Shown here: positions 8,501-18,021 of the stretch, piece after piece | Numbering within the stretch: the stretch's first letter is position 1 | Layout: every line of letters begins with the position of its first letter | Assembly: GCA_903642225.1 (NCBI GenBank) | Contig: CAHJWI010000015.1 | Location: 1-64,000 of the forward strand | Length of the DNA: 64,000 bases | Origin: Acidobacteriaceae bacterium | GTDB lineage: Bacteria; Acidobacteriota; Terriglobia; Terriglobales; Acidobacteriaceae | Direction: 5' to 3' | Translations under genes and position numbers: made by a program | Notes under the pieces: model-generated | Database searches by the model: none | Told to the model about the DNA's origin: nothing | The model's input: only the letters and a program-made list of their open reading frames with translations

Positions 8501-10264
8501 CTATAACACCGGAGTGTCATTGCCCAGCATCGCTCGCCGAATCACTTTAATCGGCACAGGTCCCTGCACCATAAACTGGTCGTGAAATCCACCAACAGTA
8601 AACGCAGCTCCTTGTTTTGCGCGCACATCCTGCCGCAACTTCAAAATCTCAAGCTTGCCCAGCGTGTAGTACAGATAAGTCGCATCGCTCGTTCCACGGC
8701 GCGTCTCAACCTTTGCAATCGCGGGTGATTGGTAACCCTCCGTCACAAAGAACTGCTCGGCCCGCTCGGTGGTCCAGCCCTCCGTGTGCATCTTGATGCC
8801 GGCCGTAAATCGCGCGTTCCGCAGTAACGCGTCCTGCAGCTGCCCCAGCCGAATCAGCTTCGCCGTACGCGCATCCGTGTTTGGCGGCAGGTATCCCTCA
8901 TCCAGCATCATTTGCTCGCAGTAATGGGCCCACCCCTCAATGTTCGTCGTCGCTCCCAGCAGCTTGCGAATCTTCGAAGGAAATTTGTCCTGCCACAAAA
9001 ACTGCACGTAGTGTCCGGGATACGCCTCGTGCACGCTTGTGCTCACAATCGTCCCAACATTAAACGCAGCAAGGTACTCCGCCGTACGCGCTGCAGGCCA
9101 GCTTGCCTCCGGCAGCGTCACGTTAAAGTACGCCTTCGTGCTGTTGCGCTCATACGCTCCAGGCGCGTCCATGCTGGCCTGTGTCGTCGCCCGCATAAAG
9201 GGCGGTGTCTCCTCCAGCACAGGCCGAACCAGGCTCGGCAACGTGATAATGTGGTGCGCTTGGATGAACCCGATCTCCGACGAGAAACTGTCCCGGAACG
9301 CCTGCAACAATTCACCTCCGGCAGGATGGATCGTCGCCAGTTCCGCCAACTCCTGCTGCGGAGTCTTGGTCGGATCGATCTCTTTCGCGACCGCCGCAAA
9401 CATCGCCTGGTTCGCCTTCATGTTCTCGGCATTGATGGCCAGCAGCGTCTCCAGCGGCGTGTCCACCATTTCGTCGTACTGCAGCTTCTTGCGATACGTC
9501 TCCGCACCAAAACGGAAGTCGCCGTTCGACCGCGGCAACAGATCCGACTTCATCCACACGCCATAACTCTTCAGCGCGTCAATGACCGCGGCATTCGTCT
9601 TGGCAAACTCCGCCTTCAACCGCGCGTCGGTCGCGTCCGCAAATGCCGCAGGCACGTCATTCTGAAAAAATCCGACAAGCCCATCGATCTGATCGAGCGC
9701 GATCTCCGTGTAAATCTTCGGCGGGTTCTTCAGGTTTTTCCGCGCCTCGACAAAAACCTGCGGAATCTGGCGCTCCCTCTCAACCGCCGCGCGCAGACGC
9801 GTGTCGGCTGAAGCATAAGGCCTCTCCATCAACACAAAAATGGAGTTCGTCACACCGCCCGAGTAGCTGTCCGGATTCTTCTCCCACATCCGAATCGTCT
9901 CGATGCTCAGCAGCTTCGAACGCATGCTGTTCATCAGGATCTCTCGATCGGCCGCCTGCTCACGATCCAGTCCGTCCGCTGGGATCGCCTCTACCTTCGC
10001 CAGCGCGGCATGCGTCGCCGCTGCCTCTCTGGCGATATCCGCAGCCGCGTAGTCATCCATCTGACCGTCGAATTCATGAAAGCCCACCTGTGTAGCAATC
10101 GTCGGCCCAAAGTGGAAGTACACATCATGAAAGTATTGGTCGGTCACCGCACTGAACGTCTGCGCGGCACCATCAGCGCTCAGGCGTTGCCCAACGGCAG
10201 AAGACGTCGGTACAAGCAGCAGGGCAGCAGCAAGAAGGGGTAAGGAGCTGCGAAGCAGAGGCAT
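8501..10264 (-). CDS. Secreted DUF885 family protein (putative metallo-carboxypeptidase)
   Basis: 587 residues with a signal peptide (LLAAALLLVPTSSAVGQ). DUF885 proteins carry an HExxPGH motif, here HEAYPGHYVQF at roughly residue 415, and a downstream EGWAHYCEQMM glutamate, consistent with a zinc-dependent gluzincin-like site. The C-terminal half also has LRQDVRAKQGAAF, typical of the family. It is probably exported to the periplasm or outside as a peptidase; the substrate is unknown. ATG 10264 is used. The family is abundant in Acidobacteriota and Xanthomonadales. Confidence 0.88.
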   Translation of the reverse strand: MPLLRSSLPLLAAALLLVPTSSAVGQRLSADGAAQTFSAVTDQYFHDVYFHFGPTIATQVGFHEFDGQMDDYAAADIAREAAATHAALAKVEAIPADGLDREQAADREILMNSMRSKLLSIETIRMWEKNPDSYSGGVTNSIFVLMERPYASADTRLRAAVERERQIPQVFVEARKNLKNPPKIYTEIALDQIDGLVGFFQNDVPAAFADATDARLKAEFAKTNAAVIDALKSYGVWMKSDLLPRSNGDFRFGAETYRKKLQYDEMVDTPLETLLAINAENMKANQAMFAAVAKEIDPTKTPQQELAELATIHPAGGELLQAFRDSFSSEIGFIQAHHIITLPSLVRPVLEETPPFMRATTQASMDAPGAYERNSTKAYFNVTLPEASWPAARTAEYLAAFNVGTIVSTSVHEAYPGHYVQFLWQDKFPSKIRKLLGATTNIEGWAHYCEQMMLDEGYLPPNTDARTAKLIRLGQLQDALLRNARFTAGIKMHTEGWTTERAEQFFVTEGYQSPAIAKVETRRGTSDATYLYYTLGKLEILKLRQDVRAKQGAAFTVGGFHDQFMVQGPVPIKVIRRAMLGNDTPVL

Positions 10265-10433
10265 AATAAACGTTGTGTACTCCGGCAGTAGGCGTTTGCT
10301 TCAGTGCTTCAGTTCAGGAGCGACAAGACGTCCCTTGCACCCAACATAACACCATGTCGAAGTAGAAAAACACCCGCTACTGCTGCCAGTGCTACCGTTA
10401 TCTCTCTCGCGCCGACGGCAGCCTATTGCTCTG

Positions 10434-12056
10434 TCAGCGCAGGCTCGCCGTCTTCTGCTGATCTGCCTTCAGCGCGTTCTGCTCCAGCGCCTGGGCCTCC
10501 GGCATATACGTCAGCGCCTTGGCAATCTGCGGATCCTCATCAGCCCGTGCATGCTGACCCTCGACCGCTCCGAACTGCGACGTAAACAGGTAAAACTTGA
10601 TGTTCATCTTGACCCAGGGAAGATTTCCGGCAAAGTCCGCATCCGTGTACGTCACGTTTTCCTTCTTCAAAAAGCCCTTAAAGTCCGCGAGCACCGCATC
10701 ATCCACCTGAAAATTCTTGTCGATGTCCCGGTTCGCAAGATAATGCTTGCTAAAGTCGAAAAATCCCGAGTGCGACAGCACCGCAATCTCAAACGCATTG
10801 GTCTTCTGCTGATCGATCTTCTCATCGGGCGTAATTCCACCGCCGCCATAGACCGTGCGCCCACCGTCCGTAAGCTTCACTTCCAGGTTCGTCTTGTCCG
10901 CAGGCTTGGCATCGTCCCGAACGTAATAGTAGTCATACAGCGACACACCCGCGTAGTCCCGCTGGATCAAGCGACCCGAAGGAGTGTAGTAGTGATACGT
11001 CGTCAGCGCCAGCCCGGTATTATCCGCAATCTGAAACACCGTCTGCACCAGCCCCTTGCCAAACGTCGTCTCCCCCACGATCAGCGCACGATCATGATCC
11101 TGCAGCGCACCGCTCACAATCTCCGCCGCGCTCGCCGTATTGCGATTCACCAGTACAACAATCGGAAAATGTTCTCCACTCGCTTCGCCATGATTGGCGC
11201 GATACACCTGATCCGGGAACGCCCGTCCCCGCTGCGACACCACAAGGTCGCCCTTCTTCAAGAACTTGTCGCTCATCGCGACCGCTTCGTTCAGCAGCCC
11301 ACCCGGATTGCCGCGCATGTCGATCAGCAGGCCCTGCATGTCCGGCCCAAACTTCGTCAGCGCGTCCTGCACCTCATGGCTCGTCGTCTCCATGAACTGC
11401 GTCACGTGGATGTACCCAACACCCGGCTTGATCATGTACGCCAGGTCCACCGAAGGCCGCGGAATATCGTCGCGCACCAGGTCAAACACAATCGGCTTGT
11501 CGTGACCTTCCCGATTTACGGCAACGCTGGCATGAGTACCCTTCGCACCCTTCAAAACATTTGATACCGCCAGACTGTCCATCCCGTCTGCGCTTTTGCC
11601 ATCGATAGACACCAGCACATCGCCCGGCCGGATGCCGGCCTTGTGCGCCGGCGACCCCTCAAACGTGTCGACCACCATCACATGCACAACGCCGGCCTTG
11701 TCCGGCTGCGACTGAATGTGCATTCCCACGCCGTAATAGTGACCGCGCTGGTCCTCGCGCATCTGCGCATACGCCTTGGGGTCGTAAAAGTTCGAGTGCG
11801 GGTCCAGCACACGCAGCATGCTCGGGATCGCACCGTCGTAAATCACTTTGTCGACTGTGTCTTTCGTCAGCGGGTCCGCGTAGTTCTGCTCCACCACCGC
11901 ATACACGTCCGTAAACTGGTGCAGGTTGTCACGCAGCGTGCTCTCATCGCCGGCACTTTGGGCACTCACTTTTGCATTCAGAAAGGTGCCGCCGACAGCG
12001 CAGGTGGCCAGAAAAAACGTCAGCGAAACAACAGCGCGGCGAGCAGACGATGGCAT
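10434..12056 (-). CDS. S41 family C-terminal processing protease
   Basis: 540 residues from ATG 12056, which has GAGGAT 8 bases upstream. The signal peptide is RAVVSLTFFLATCAVGG. The order is N-terminal helical domain, a PDZ domain (HKAGIRPGDVLVSIDGKSAD), then the S41 core with LIDMRGNPGGLLNEAV, the catalytic Ser in RNTASAAEIVSGAL and the catalytic Lys in TFGKGLVQTVF. Proteases of this CtpA/Prc type trim the C-termini of exported proteins. The gene is divergent from the SurA/PpiC foldase gene, so two envelope quality-control genes share a 283-base promoter region. Confidence 0.93.
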   Translation of the reverse strand: MPSSARRAVVSLTFFLATCAVGGTFLNAKVSAQSAGDESTLRDNLHQFTDVYAVVEQNYADPLTKDTVDKVIYDGAIPSMLRVLDPHSNFYDPKAYAQMREDQRGHYYGVGMHIQSQPDKAGVVHVMVVDTFEGSPAHKAGIRPGDVLVSIDGKSADGMDSLAVSNVLKGAKGTHASVAVNREGHDKPIVFDLVRDDIPRPSVDLAYMIKPGVGYIHVTQFMETTSHEVQDALTKFGPDMQGLLIDMRGNPGGLLNEAVAMSDKFLKKGDLVVSQRGRAFPDQVYRANHGEASGEHFPIVVLVNRNTASAAEIVSGALQDHDRALIVGETTFGKGLVQTVFQIADNTGLALTTYHYYTPSGRLIQRDYAGVSLYDYYYVRDDAKPADKTNLEVKLTDGGRTVYGGGGITPDEKIDQQKTNAFEIAVLSHSGFFDFSKHYLANRDIDKNFQVDDAVLADFKGFLKKENVTYTDADFAGNLPWVKMNIKFYLFTSQFGAVEGQHARADEDPQIAKALTYMPEAQALEQNALKADQQKTASLR

Positions 12057-12339
12057 ACGTGCAGATCCTCGAAGGTGAGCTTGCAAAGGTTTAAGCCCTC
12101 TCCAATGCAACAGCGGGGCAAACTCCCTCGAAAGGTAGACGGAGTATAGCACCGGCTGGGTAGCATGACGGCATGTTTCACCGCCATGCCGGCACCGCGA
12201 GCAGGATGCCCCGGCACTCCAGCAATACCGCGGCACCACAGGTAGAATGCAGTCTGGCGTCTACCCGTGGGCCGGTTCGGTTCGTCCAACCGGCATGGCA
12301 CGGTGCCAACGCTTCTTAGTCCCGTTTCGCAGGTAGCGC

Positions 12340-14484
12340 ATGACCCAGGTTTCCCGCAATCTCCGCAAGGCCGCCGGCGCGCTCGCCGCCGTCTGCTTCA
12401 CCGCTGCCGGCACCGGCATCGTCCTTCATGCACAGGCGCAGGCACCCCAGGCCATGCCCGCACCGCGCTACCAGTCGCCCGGCGTCGCCGCCCAACCGCA
12501 GGCACCCACGCCCATCGTCAACTTCCCGCTCACCACGCCCATCTCGGCCAACGGCGTCGTCGCAGAAGAAGTCATCGTCCGCGTCAACGACCAGATCATC
12601 ACCCGGTCTGACCTTCTGCGCGGCGAGGACACCCTGCAGAACGAGCTCGCACAAAACCCCGGCGGGTCCAGCGACCCCGCAGAGCGCCAGCGCAACATGC
12701 TGCGCGACCTCATCGACCAGCAACTCCTTATCAGCAAGGCAAAGGAACTCGGCGTCAACGCCGATGCAGAGGTCGTCCGTCAGCTCGACGACATCCGCAA
12801 GCAGAACAACCTGCCCAGCATGGAGGCACTTGAAGCCGCCGCCCGCAAGCAGGGTGTCTCTTTCGAAGACTTCAAAGCCAACATCCGCAACGGCATCCTC
12901 ACCCGCTCCGTCGTTCGCGACGAGGTCGGCCGCAGCATCCGCATGACCCACGCGGACGAGCAGCGCTACTTCGACGCCCACAAGGACCAGTTCAGCCAAC
13001 AGGAACAGGCGCGCCTCTCTGAAATCCTCATTCCCACGCCGGCTACCCCCACCGACGAGGAACTCGCCGCCGCCCAGGCAAAAGCCGACGACACCCACAA
13101 AAAGCTGAAGGACGGCGCAGACTTCGCCACCACCGCAAAGGCTGTCTCCGGCGGCCCCACCGCCCAGCAGGGTGGCGATCTTGGCGTCTTCAAGCGTGGC
13201 CAGCTCGCAAAAGTTCTTGAAGACAAAACCTTCTCGCAACCCGCAGGCACCTTCAGCGACCCCATCCGCACCCGCCAGGGCTTCGTCATCCTTAAAACAG
13301 TCGACCACGTCGACGCCGGCCTCCAACCCCTCTCCAAGGTCGAAGGCGACGTCCAGAATGCCCTCTACCAGGAAGAAATCCAGCCGGCACTCCGCGCCTA
13401 TCTCACCAAGCAGCGTGAAGACAGCTACGTCGATATCAAGCCTGGGTTCATCGATACAGGTGCCAGCGCCAAGCAGGCCAAGCCCGTCTTCGCCTCGTAC
13501 GTCGCACCGGCACCAAAAAAGAAATTGCTCCTCAAAAAGCGCCTTGATGCTGAAAAGCAGCGCGCCCAATTGCAAAAAGCCGGTCTCACGCTCCAGGGCG
13601 GCAAGGTGCAGCAACTTGCCCCAGCCGAGCTCGACAAGCACGGCAAGCCGAAGAAGATCCACCGTGAAAAAGTCCGCTTCGGCCAGGCACCCACAACCGC
13701 GCTGCCGGATGCACCCGCCGATACCGTCATTACGGCGAACGCCCTCGCCCCCGGTGCAGCCTCACCCACCACCCGCGCCTCCGCTTCGGGTCAGGATTCG
13801 CTCGGCCTCCCCGAGTCCAACCCTGCGCTCAGTTCCTCTGACAACGTCGCCCCCGGCACACAGCTCGCGCCCGTCGGCTCGGCCAACACCATCGCCGCCA
13901 ACGAGCCAGAGTCTGCGGAACAGGTCGCTCCCCCACGCAAAAAAACCCGCTTCGCCGGTCACGAACCAGAGGTCAAGGTTAAGAAACAGACCAAAGTCAC
14001 TGACAAGGTGATCGACAAAATCAATGCCAGACCTACCGCCGCACCCACCGACGAAAAGCAGGCAAAGACCGTACAGGCGTCCGCCCACGGTCTGAACGGC
14101 GACACCAGCAACAAAAAGAAGAAGCGCGCCAAGGGTGAGGCCAAGCAGCGCCTCCAGGAAACCACGCCTGAAGCCAAGCCGGCCTTGGTTGACAACGGCT
14201 TGCCAGACCGCCTGCACCAGGAGAATGGCCCTCAGCAAACCGCCGGTACTCCCTCGGCCTCGTCGCAGTCCGGCAACCTGCCCGCAGAAAACTCCAAGCA
14301 GCAGGAACGCGAACGCCGCGGCAAGGAAGTCGTCCCTGGCAAGAGCACCGACTCCACTACGCTGCCCCCAGGGGACCAGCCTGCGCCAGGCACAACCCTG
14401 CCCTCGCAAACCCCTAGCACCAACGGCACTGTCACTCCCAGCAGCAACTCGCCCCTGCCTGACAACAACACCCAGCCGCAGTAA
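12340..14484 (+). CDS. Periplasmic SurA/PpiC-type peptidyl-prolyl isomerase with long C-terminal tail
   Basis: 714 residues. A signal peptide (GALAAVCFTAAGTGIVLHAQA) is followed by a SurA N-terminal chaperone domain (VIVRVNDQIITRSDLL to about residue 205). A parvulin PpiC domain at about 215-310 has RLSEILIPT, GGDLGVFKRGQL and FSDPIRTRQGFVILK. The last 340 residues are low complexity, rich in Lys, Ala, Pro, Thr and Ser (KKKLLLKKR, PRKKTRFAGH), and probably disordered. Ordinary SurA is about 430 residues, so the tail is an addition. It should help outer-membrane proteins fold. A terminator-like hairpin follows. Confidence 0.9.
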   Translation: MTQVSRNLRKAAGALAAVCFTAAGTGIVLHAQAQAPQAMPAPRYQSPGVAAQPQAPTPIVNFPLTTPISANGVVAEEVIVRVNDQIITRSDLLRGEDTLQNELAQNPGGSSDPAERQRNMLRDLIDQQLLISKAKELGVNADAEVVRQLDDIRKQNNLPSMEALEAAARKQGVSFEDFKANIRNGILTRSVVRDEVGRSIRMTHADEQRYFDAHKDQFSQQEQARLSEILIPTPATPTDEELAAAQAKADDTHKKLKDGADFATTAKAVSGGPTAQQGGDLGVFKRGQLAKVLEDKTFSQPAGTFSDPIRTRQGFVILKTVDHVDAGLQPLSKVEGDVQNALYQEEIQPALRAYLTKQREDSYVDIKPGFIDTGASAKQAKPVFASYVAPAPKKKLLLKKRLDAEKQRAQLQKAGLTLQGGKVQQLAPAELDKHGKPKKIHREKVRFGQAPTTALPDAPADTVITANALAPGAASPTTRASASGQDSLGLPESNPALSSSDNVAPGTQLAPVGSANTIAANEPESAEQVAPPRKKTRFAGHEPEVKVKKQTKVTDKVIDKINARPTAAPTDEKQAKTVQASAHGLNGDTSNKKKKRAKGEAKQRLQETTPEAKPALVDNGLPDRLHQENGPQQTAGTPSASSQSGNLPAENSKQQERERRGKEVVPGKSTDSTTLPPGDQPAPGTTLPSQTPSTNGTVTPSSNSPLPDNNTQPQ

Positions 14485-14503
14485 CCGTCCCCAACACTCC
14501 TCG

Positions 14504-14536
14504 CTGCCGTCCCCCGCACTAGCCAGGGGACGGCAG
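14504..14536 (+). terminator. Terminator-like hairpin after the PpiC gene
   Basis: A perfect 11-bp stem CTGCCGTCCCC / GGGGACGGCAG with an 11-base loop begins 20 bases after the stop codon. The downstream run is only TCCTGCTTTG, so it is a weak or imperfect intrinsic terminator. Confidence 0.65.
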
Positions 14537-14653
14537 TCCTGCTTTGCAGCATATACATCTGCATCTCCTACGCTCCTGCCAGGCTTACAAAGGCTCTCGC
14601 CCTTCTCGCCAATAGCATAGCTCCCAGCCTTGTACTGTGGATTTGAGACATAT

Positions 14654-16087
14654 ATGAGAGCCCTCCCACTTGCCATCTGCGCCGCCCTGTCCGCAACGGC
14701 CGCATGCCCCGCGCACTCCCAATCCAGCACATCGACGCCCTCCGACCACACAGCAGAGCTTAAAGAGCTGCATCAGGAGCTCGCCCGCATCTCCGCCCGC
14801 CTGACCGCGCTCGAGGCCGAATCAGCCAGGGAGCCAGCCAGTGACTCTCACGCCGGCCGCAACACTCAAAACATCTCCCCACTCAACACCAATGACACGC
14901 CTGCAATGGCGCCCTCATCCGCCCCAACACAGGCCGAGCCACCAGCACTCACCGCAGACGACGCCCCTACCCTCGGCTTCTTCCGCTCCACAACCCTCAG
15001 CATCGCAGTCGATGGCTACTACGGCTACAACTTCAACGCACCCGTCGGCCGCGTCAACCTTCTGCGCACCTACGACGTCACCAGCAACAGCTTTTCGCTC
15101 AACCAGGCCAACCTCATCCTGGAGCACCTCGCCACCCCGCTGAGCCGTTTCGGCGGCCGCATCGACCTCCAGTTCGGCCAGGCTACAGAAACCCTGCAGG
15201 GCTCCAGCAGCAACGAGCAGCGACCCCAGGTCTGGCGCAACCTCTACCAGGTGTACGGCTCCTATCTCGCGCCTGTAGGCTCCGGCCTCCAACTCGACTT
15301 CGGCAAGTTCGCCAGTTCCCTCGGCAACGAAGGCAATTACACCAAGGACCAGGTCGCATACTCCCGCGCCTACAGCTTCAACTACCTGCCCTTCTACCAC
15401 ATGGGCCTGCGTGCCAACTACAACGTCAGCCCCAAACTTAACGTCGCCTACTGGCTCGTCAACGGCGCAAACGACACCGAAGACCTCAACGGCTTCAAGT
15501 CGCAGGCCTTCCTGTTCACTCTCAAGCCAGCCTCCACCCTTGCCTGGACGATCAACTACTACTTCGGACAGGAAGCGCGCGACGTGCAAACCACCCTCAA
15601 TCCCGGCCTGCCCACATCGCCCACCCAGCCCGGCCTGCCTACGACCAACATCGCCCCCACCCCCAACGGCCGCGAACACATTCTCGACACTTACGCCACC
15701 TGGCAGCCCACCCCCAAACTCACGCTGATCGGCGAAGCAGACTACGTCCTCAACCGCACCTACGCGCAGCAGCAACCAGGCCGCGTCGTCATCGGCTCCT
15801 TCACCGGCAAGTACGCCCTGCCACGCAGTTGGAACATCGGCGCACGCGCCGAGTACGTCGACGACCGCGGCGGCCTTTTCAGCGGTCACACACAGGCTCT
15901 CAAAGAAGGCACAGTCATCCTCGACCACACCTTCGCACCCGGCTTCCTGGCCCGCGCGGAATACCGCCGCGACTGGGCCAACCAGCAGTTCTTCCTCTCC
16001 GACACGCCCAACTCCCTCAAGCACGCGCAAACCACCGCCACCCTCGGCCTCGTCTACTGGTGGGGCACAAAGCAGGGCTCTTGGTGA
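14654..16087 (+). CDS. Outer-membrane beta-barrel (porin-like) protein
   Basis: 477 residues from ATG 14654; a TTG 24 bases earlier is less likely. A signal peptide (ALPLAICAALSATAA) is followed by a short coiled-coil (ELKELHQELARISARLTALE), as in trimeric porins. Then comes a roughly 380-residue barrel with alternating aromatic strands, for example DGYYGYNFNAPVGRVN and LDFGKFASSLGNEGN, ending in LGLVYWWGTKQGSW. It fits the family of acidobacterial outer-membrane beta-barrel proteins. Transported solute unknown. Confidence 0.8.
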   Translation: MRALPLAICAALSATAACPAHSQSSTSTPSDHTAELKELHQELARISARLTALEAESAREPASDSHAGRNTQNISPLNTNDTPAMAPSSAPTQAEPPALTADDAPTLGFFRSTTLSIAVDGYYGYNFNAPVGRVNLLRTYDVTSNSFSLNQANLILEHLATPLSRFGGRIDLQFGQATETLQGSSSNEQRPQVWRNLYQVYGSYLAPVGSGLQLDFGKFASSLGNEGNYTKDQVAYSRAYSFNYLPFYHMGLRANYNVSPKLNVAYWLVNGANDTEDLNGFKSQAFLFTLKPASTLAWTINYYFGQEARDVQTTLNPGLPTSPTQPGLPTTNIAPTPNGREHILDTYATWQPTPKLTLIGEADYVLNRTYAQQQPGRVVIGSFTGKYALPRSWNIGARAEYVDDRGGLFSGHTQALKEGTVILDHTFAPGFLARAEYRRDWANQQFFLSDTPNSLKHAQTTATLGLVYWWGTKQGSW

Positions 16088-16124
16088 AGCACCGATAACC
16101 GCAGAGGGGTGCTACAGTCCACGC

Positions 16125-17147
16125 ATGCCCTCGCTTAAAAGCCTGCTCTCACTCGGCACCCTGCTCGCCGTTGGCACCACCGCTTCAGCCGCAGACTTCA
16201 CCCTGCTCGCCACGCCCACCACCGTCGCCTGGGGCTACTACAGCGGCCAAAGCAAACCCGTCCTCACCGTCCACAGCGGCGACACCGTCACCATCCAGAC
16301 CCTCTCCACCTGCGGCTCGCCTGAGCGCATGATCGCGGAAGGCGTCAAGCCCGAGCAGATCCCGCCCTACACCGCGCCCATCTATGCGCAGGTCACTGAC
16401 AAGGGTCCCGGCGGCCACATCCTCACCGGCCCCGTCGCCATCGCAGAAGCGGAGCCCGGCGACGTCCTCGAAGTCCAAATCCTCAAGGTGGAGCTCGACG
16501 CCGACTTCGCCTGCAACGGATTCGGCCTCGGCCGCGGCTTCCTCCCCATGGAGTTCCCCTACTCCCGCTCCAAAATCATCCCGCTCGACCGCCAAAAGCT
16601 CATCGCCCACTTCGCTCCCGGCATCGACCTGCCGCTACACCCCTTCTTCGGCAGCATGGGCGTCGCGCCCGCCGGCGGCAAAATCGACAGCGCCCCACCC
16701 TTTGCCCACGCCGGCAATCTCGACAATAAAGAGCTCGTCGCCGGCACCACCCTCTACATCCCCGTCGCCGCCAAAGGCGCACTCTTCCAGGCAGGCGACG
16801 GACACGCCGGCCAGGGCAACGGCGAGGTCGACATCACCGCGCTTGAAACCTATCTCACCGGCACCTTCCGCCTCATCGTCCACAAGGACCGCCATCTCCT
16901 CTGGCCCCGCGCTGAAACGCCCACCAGCTACATCACCATGGGCTTTTCCAAAGACCTGCACGAGGCCGCCGAGCACGCAGTCCGCGAGATGATCGACTTC
17001 CTCGTCACAGAAAAACACCTCTCCCGCGACGAAGCCTACATGCTCACCAGCGTCGCCGCCGACGTTGACATCACCCAACTCGTCGACGGCAACGTCGGCG
17101 TCCACACCATTCTGCCCAAACGCATCTTTACAGGAGTGCCAAAGTAA
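16125..17147 (+). CDS. Exported acetamidase/formamidase family protein
   Basis: 340 residues with a signal peptide (LLSLGTLLAVGTTASAA). Family hallmarks are VHSGDTVTIQT, VTGPVAI-like ILTGPVAIAEAEPGDVLEV, and GNLDNKELVAGTTLYIPV followed by FQAGDGHAGQGNGEVD. FmdA/AmdA enzymes hydrolyse formamide or short amides to ammonia plus acid. Most are cytoplasmic; the predicted export here is typical of a subgroup with unknown substrate. It lies 37 bases after the porin-like gene on the same strand, so the two may be co-transcribed. Confidence 0.9.
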   Translation: MPSLKSLLSLGTLLAVGTTASAADFTLLATPTTVAWGYYSGQSKPVLTVHSGDTVTIQTLSTCGSPERMIAEGVKPEQIPPYTAPIYAQVTDKGPGGHILTGPVAIAEAEPGDVLEVQILKVELDADFACNGFGLGRGFLPMEFPYSRSKIIPLDRQKLIAHFAPGIDLPLHPFFGSMGVAPAGGKIDSAPPFAHAGNLDNKELVAGTTLYIPVAAKGALFQAGDGHAGQGNGEVDITALETYLTGTFRLIVHKDRHLLWPRAETPTSYITMGFSKDLHEAAEHAVREMIDFLVTEKHLSRDEAYMLTSVAADVDITQLVDGNVGVHTILPKRIFTGVPK

Positions 17148-17169
17148 TTCGCGTGGAGCCCGACACCGT

Positions 17170-18021
17170 TCAGCGCGAACGCGAGTAGACCCGCACCCAG
17201 TCCACCTGCATCGTCGACGGCAGTACCGTCGTCCCATCCGGATTTCCCGGCCAGTCTCCACCCACCGCCAGGTTCAACAACACAAAAAACGGATGATCGT
17301 ATACCCAAGCCGCACCTGCCGGCAGGTCCGCTGGCGTGCGCGTCTCATATAGCCTGTCATCCACATAGAACCGAATCGTCGCAGGCTCCCACTCAACGGC
17401 AAACGTATGGAACCGATCCCGCAGCATCTTCCCATCTGCCAGCTTCGTCTCGCCCGTAAGCGCATGCGCGCCGCTGTACCCCGGCCCATGAAGCGTGCCA
17501 TGCACAGTCCCCGGCTCCCGCCCAATCTGCTCCATCACGTCAATCTCACCCGCTCCCGACCACGGCGTGCGGTCGATGTTACCGCCAAGCATCCAGAACG
17601 CGGGCCACAGCCCCTGCCCACCCGCCGGCAGCTTCATCCGAGCCTCTACCCGTCCATACGCCTGCTCAAACTTGCCCTGTGTCACCAGCCTCGCAGACGT
17701 GTACTCCCGCGCCACACCGTCGCTTCCGGCAAGGTGCTCCCGCCGAGCCGTAATCTCCAGCACCCCATCTCGAACAGCCGCATTCTCCTTGCGCGCCGTA
17801 TAGGTCTCCAGCTCGTTGTTCCCAAAGCCTCCTCCACCTGTCTCCGCCGTCCACTTTGCGGCATCCGGTAACGATCCATTCGCCCCATCGAACTCGTCAT
17901 GCAGCTCAGCGTGTACCCGGGCCTCTCCAAACTTGACCGGTCCGGGTCCTCGTCTACACCGATGTACGCGCTCTCCGTATCCACCTTGAAGCTCTCGCGC
18001 GTACCGCTCGTCGTCTGCCAC
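17170..18021 (-). CDS. Glycoside hydrolase family 16 protein, 5' end abnormal
   Basis: The GH16 beta-jelly-roll domain starts at ELHDEFDGANGSLPDAAKW near 17900 and runs to the end, including the catalytic ExDxxE motif in GEIDVMEQIG and VEWEPATIRFYVDD. Such enzymes cut beta-1,3 or mixed beta-glucans outside the cell. No signal peptide is present. The only starts (GTG 18021 and later) lie inside the M1 peptidase reading frame with no Shine-Dalgarno. The domain is complete but its normal 5' end is missing, so it is probably a deletion or frameshift fusion with the upstream peptidase gene. It may be poorly expressed or not exported. Confidence 0.8.
   Translation of the reverse strand: MADDERYARELQGGYGERVHRCRRGPGPVKFGEARVHAELHDEFDGANGSLPDAAKWTAETGGGGFGNNELETYTARKENAAVRDGVLEITARREHLAGSDGVAREYTSARLVTQGKFEQAYGRVEARMKLPAGGQGLWPAFWMLGGNIDRTPWSGAGEIDVMEQIGREPGTVHGTLHGPGYSGAHALTGETKLADGKMLRDRFHTFAVEWEPATIRFYVDDRLYETRTPADLPAGAAWVYDHPFFVLLNLAVGGDWPGNPDGTTVLPSTMQVDWVRVYSRSR

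Noticed and set aside
12316-13662. Open minus frame of 448 codons
   Set aside because: Antisense of the SurA/PpiC gene; composition is typical antisense (Gly/Val/Leu/Asp-rich) with no domain.
14915-16030. Open minus frame of 371 codons
   Set aside because: Antisense of the outer-membrane barrel gene; no recognisable motif.
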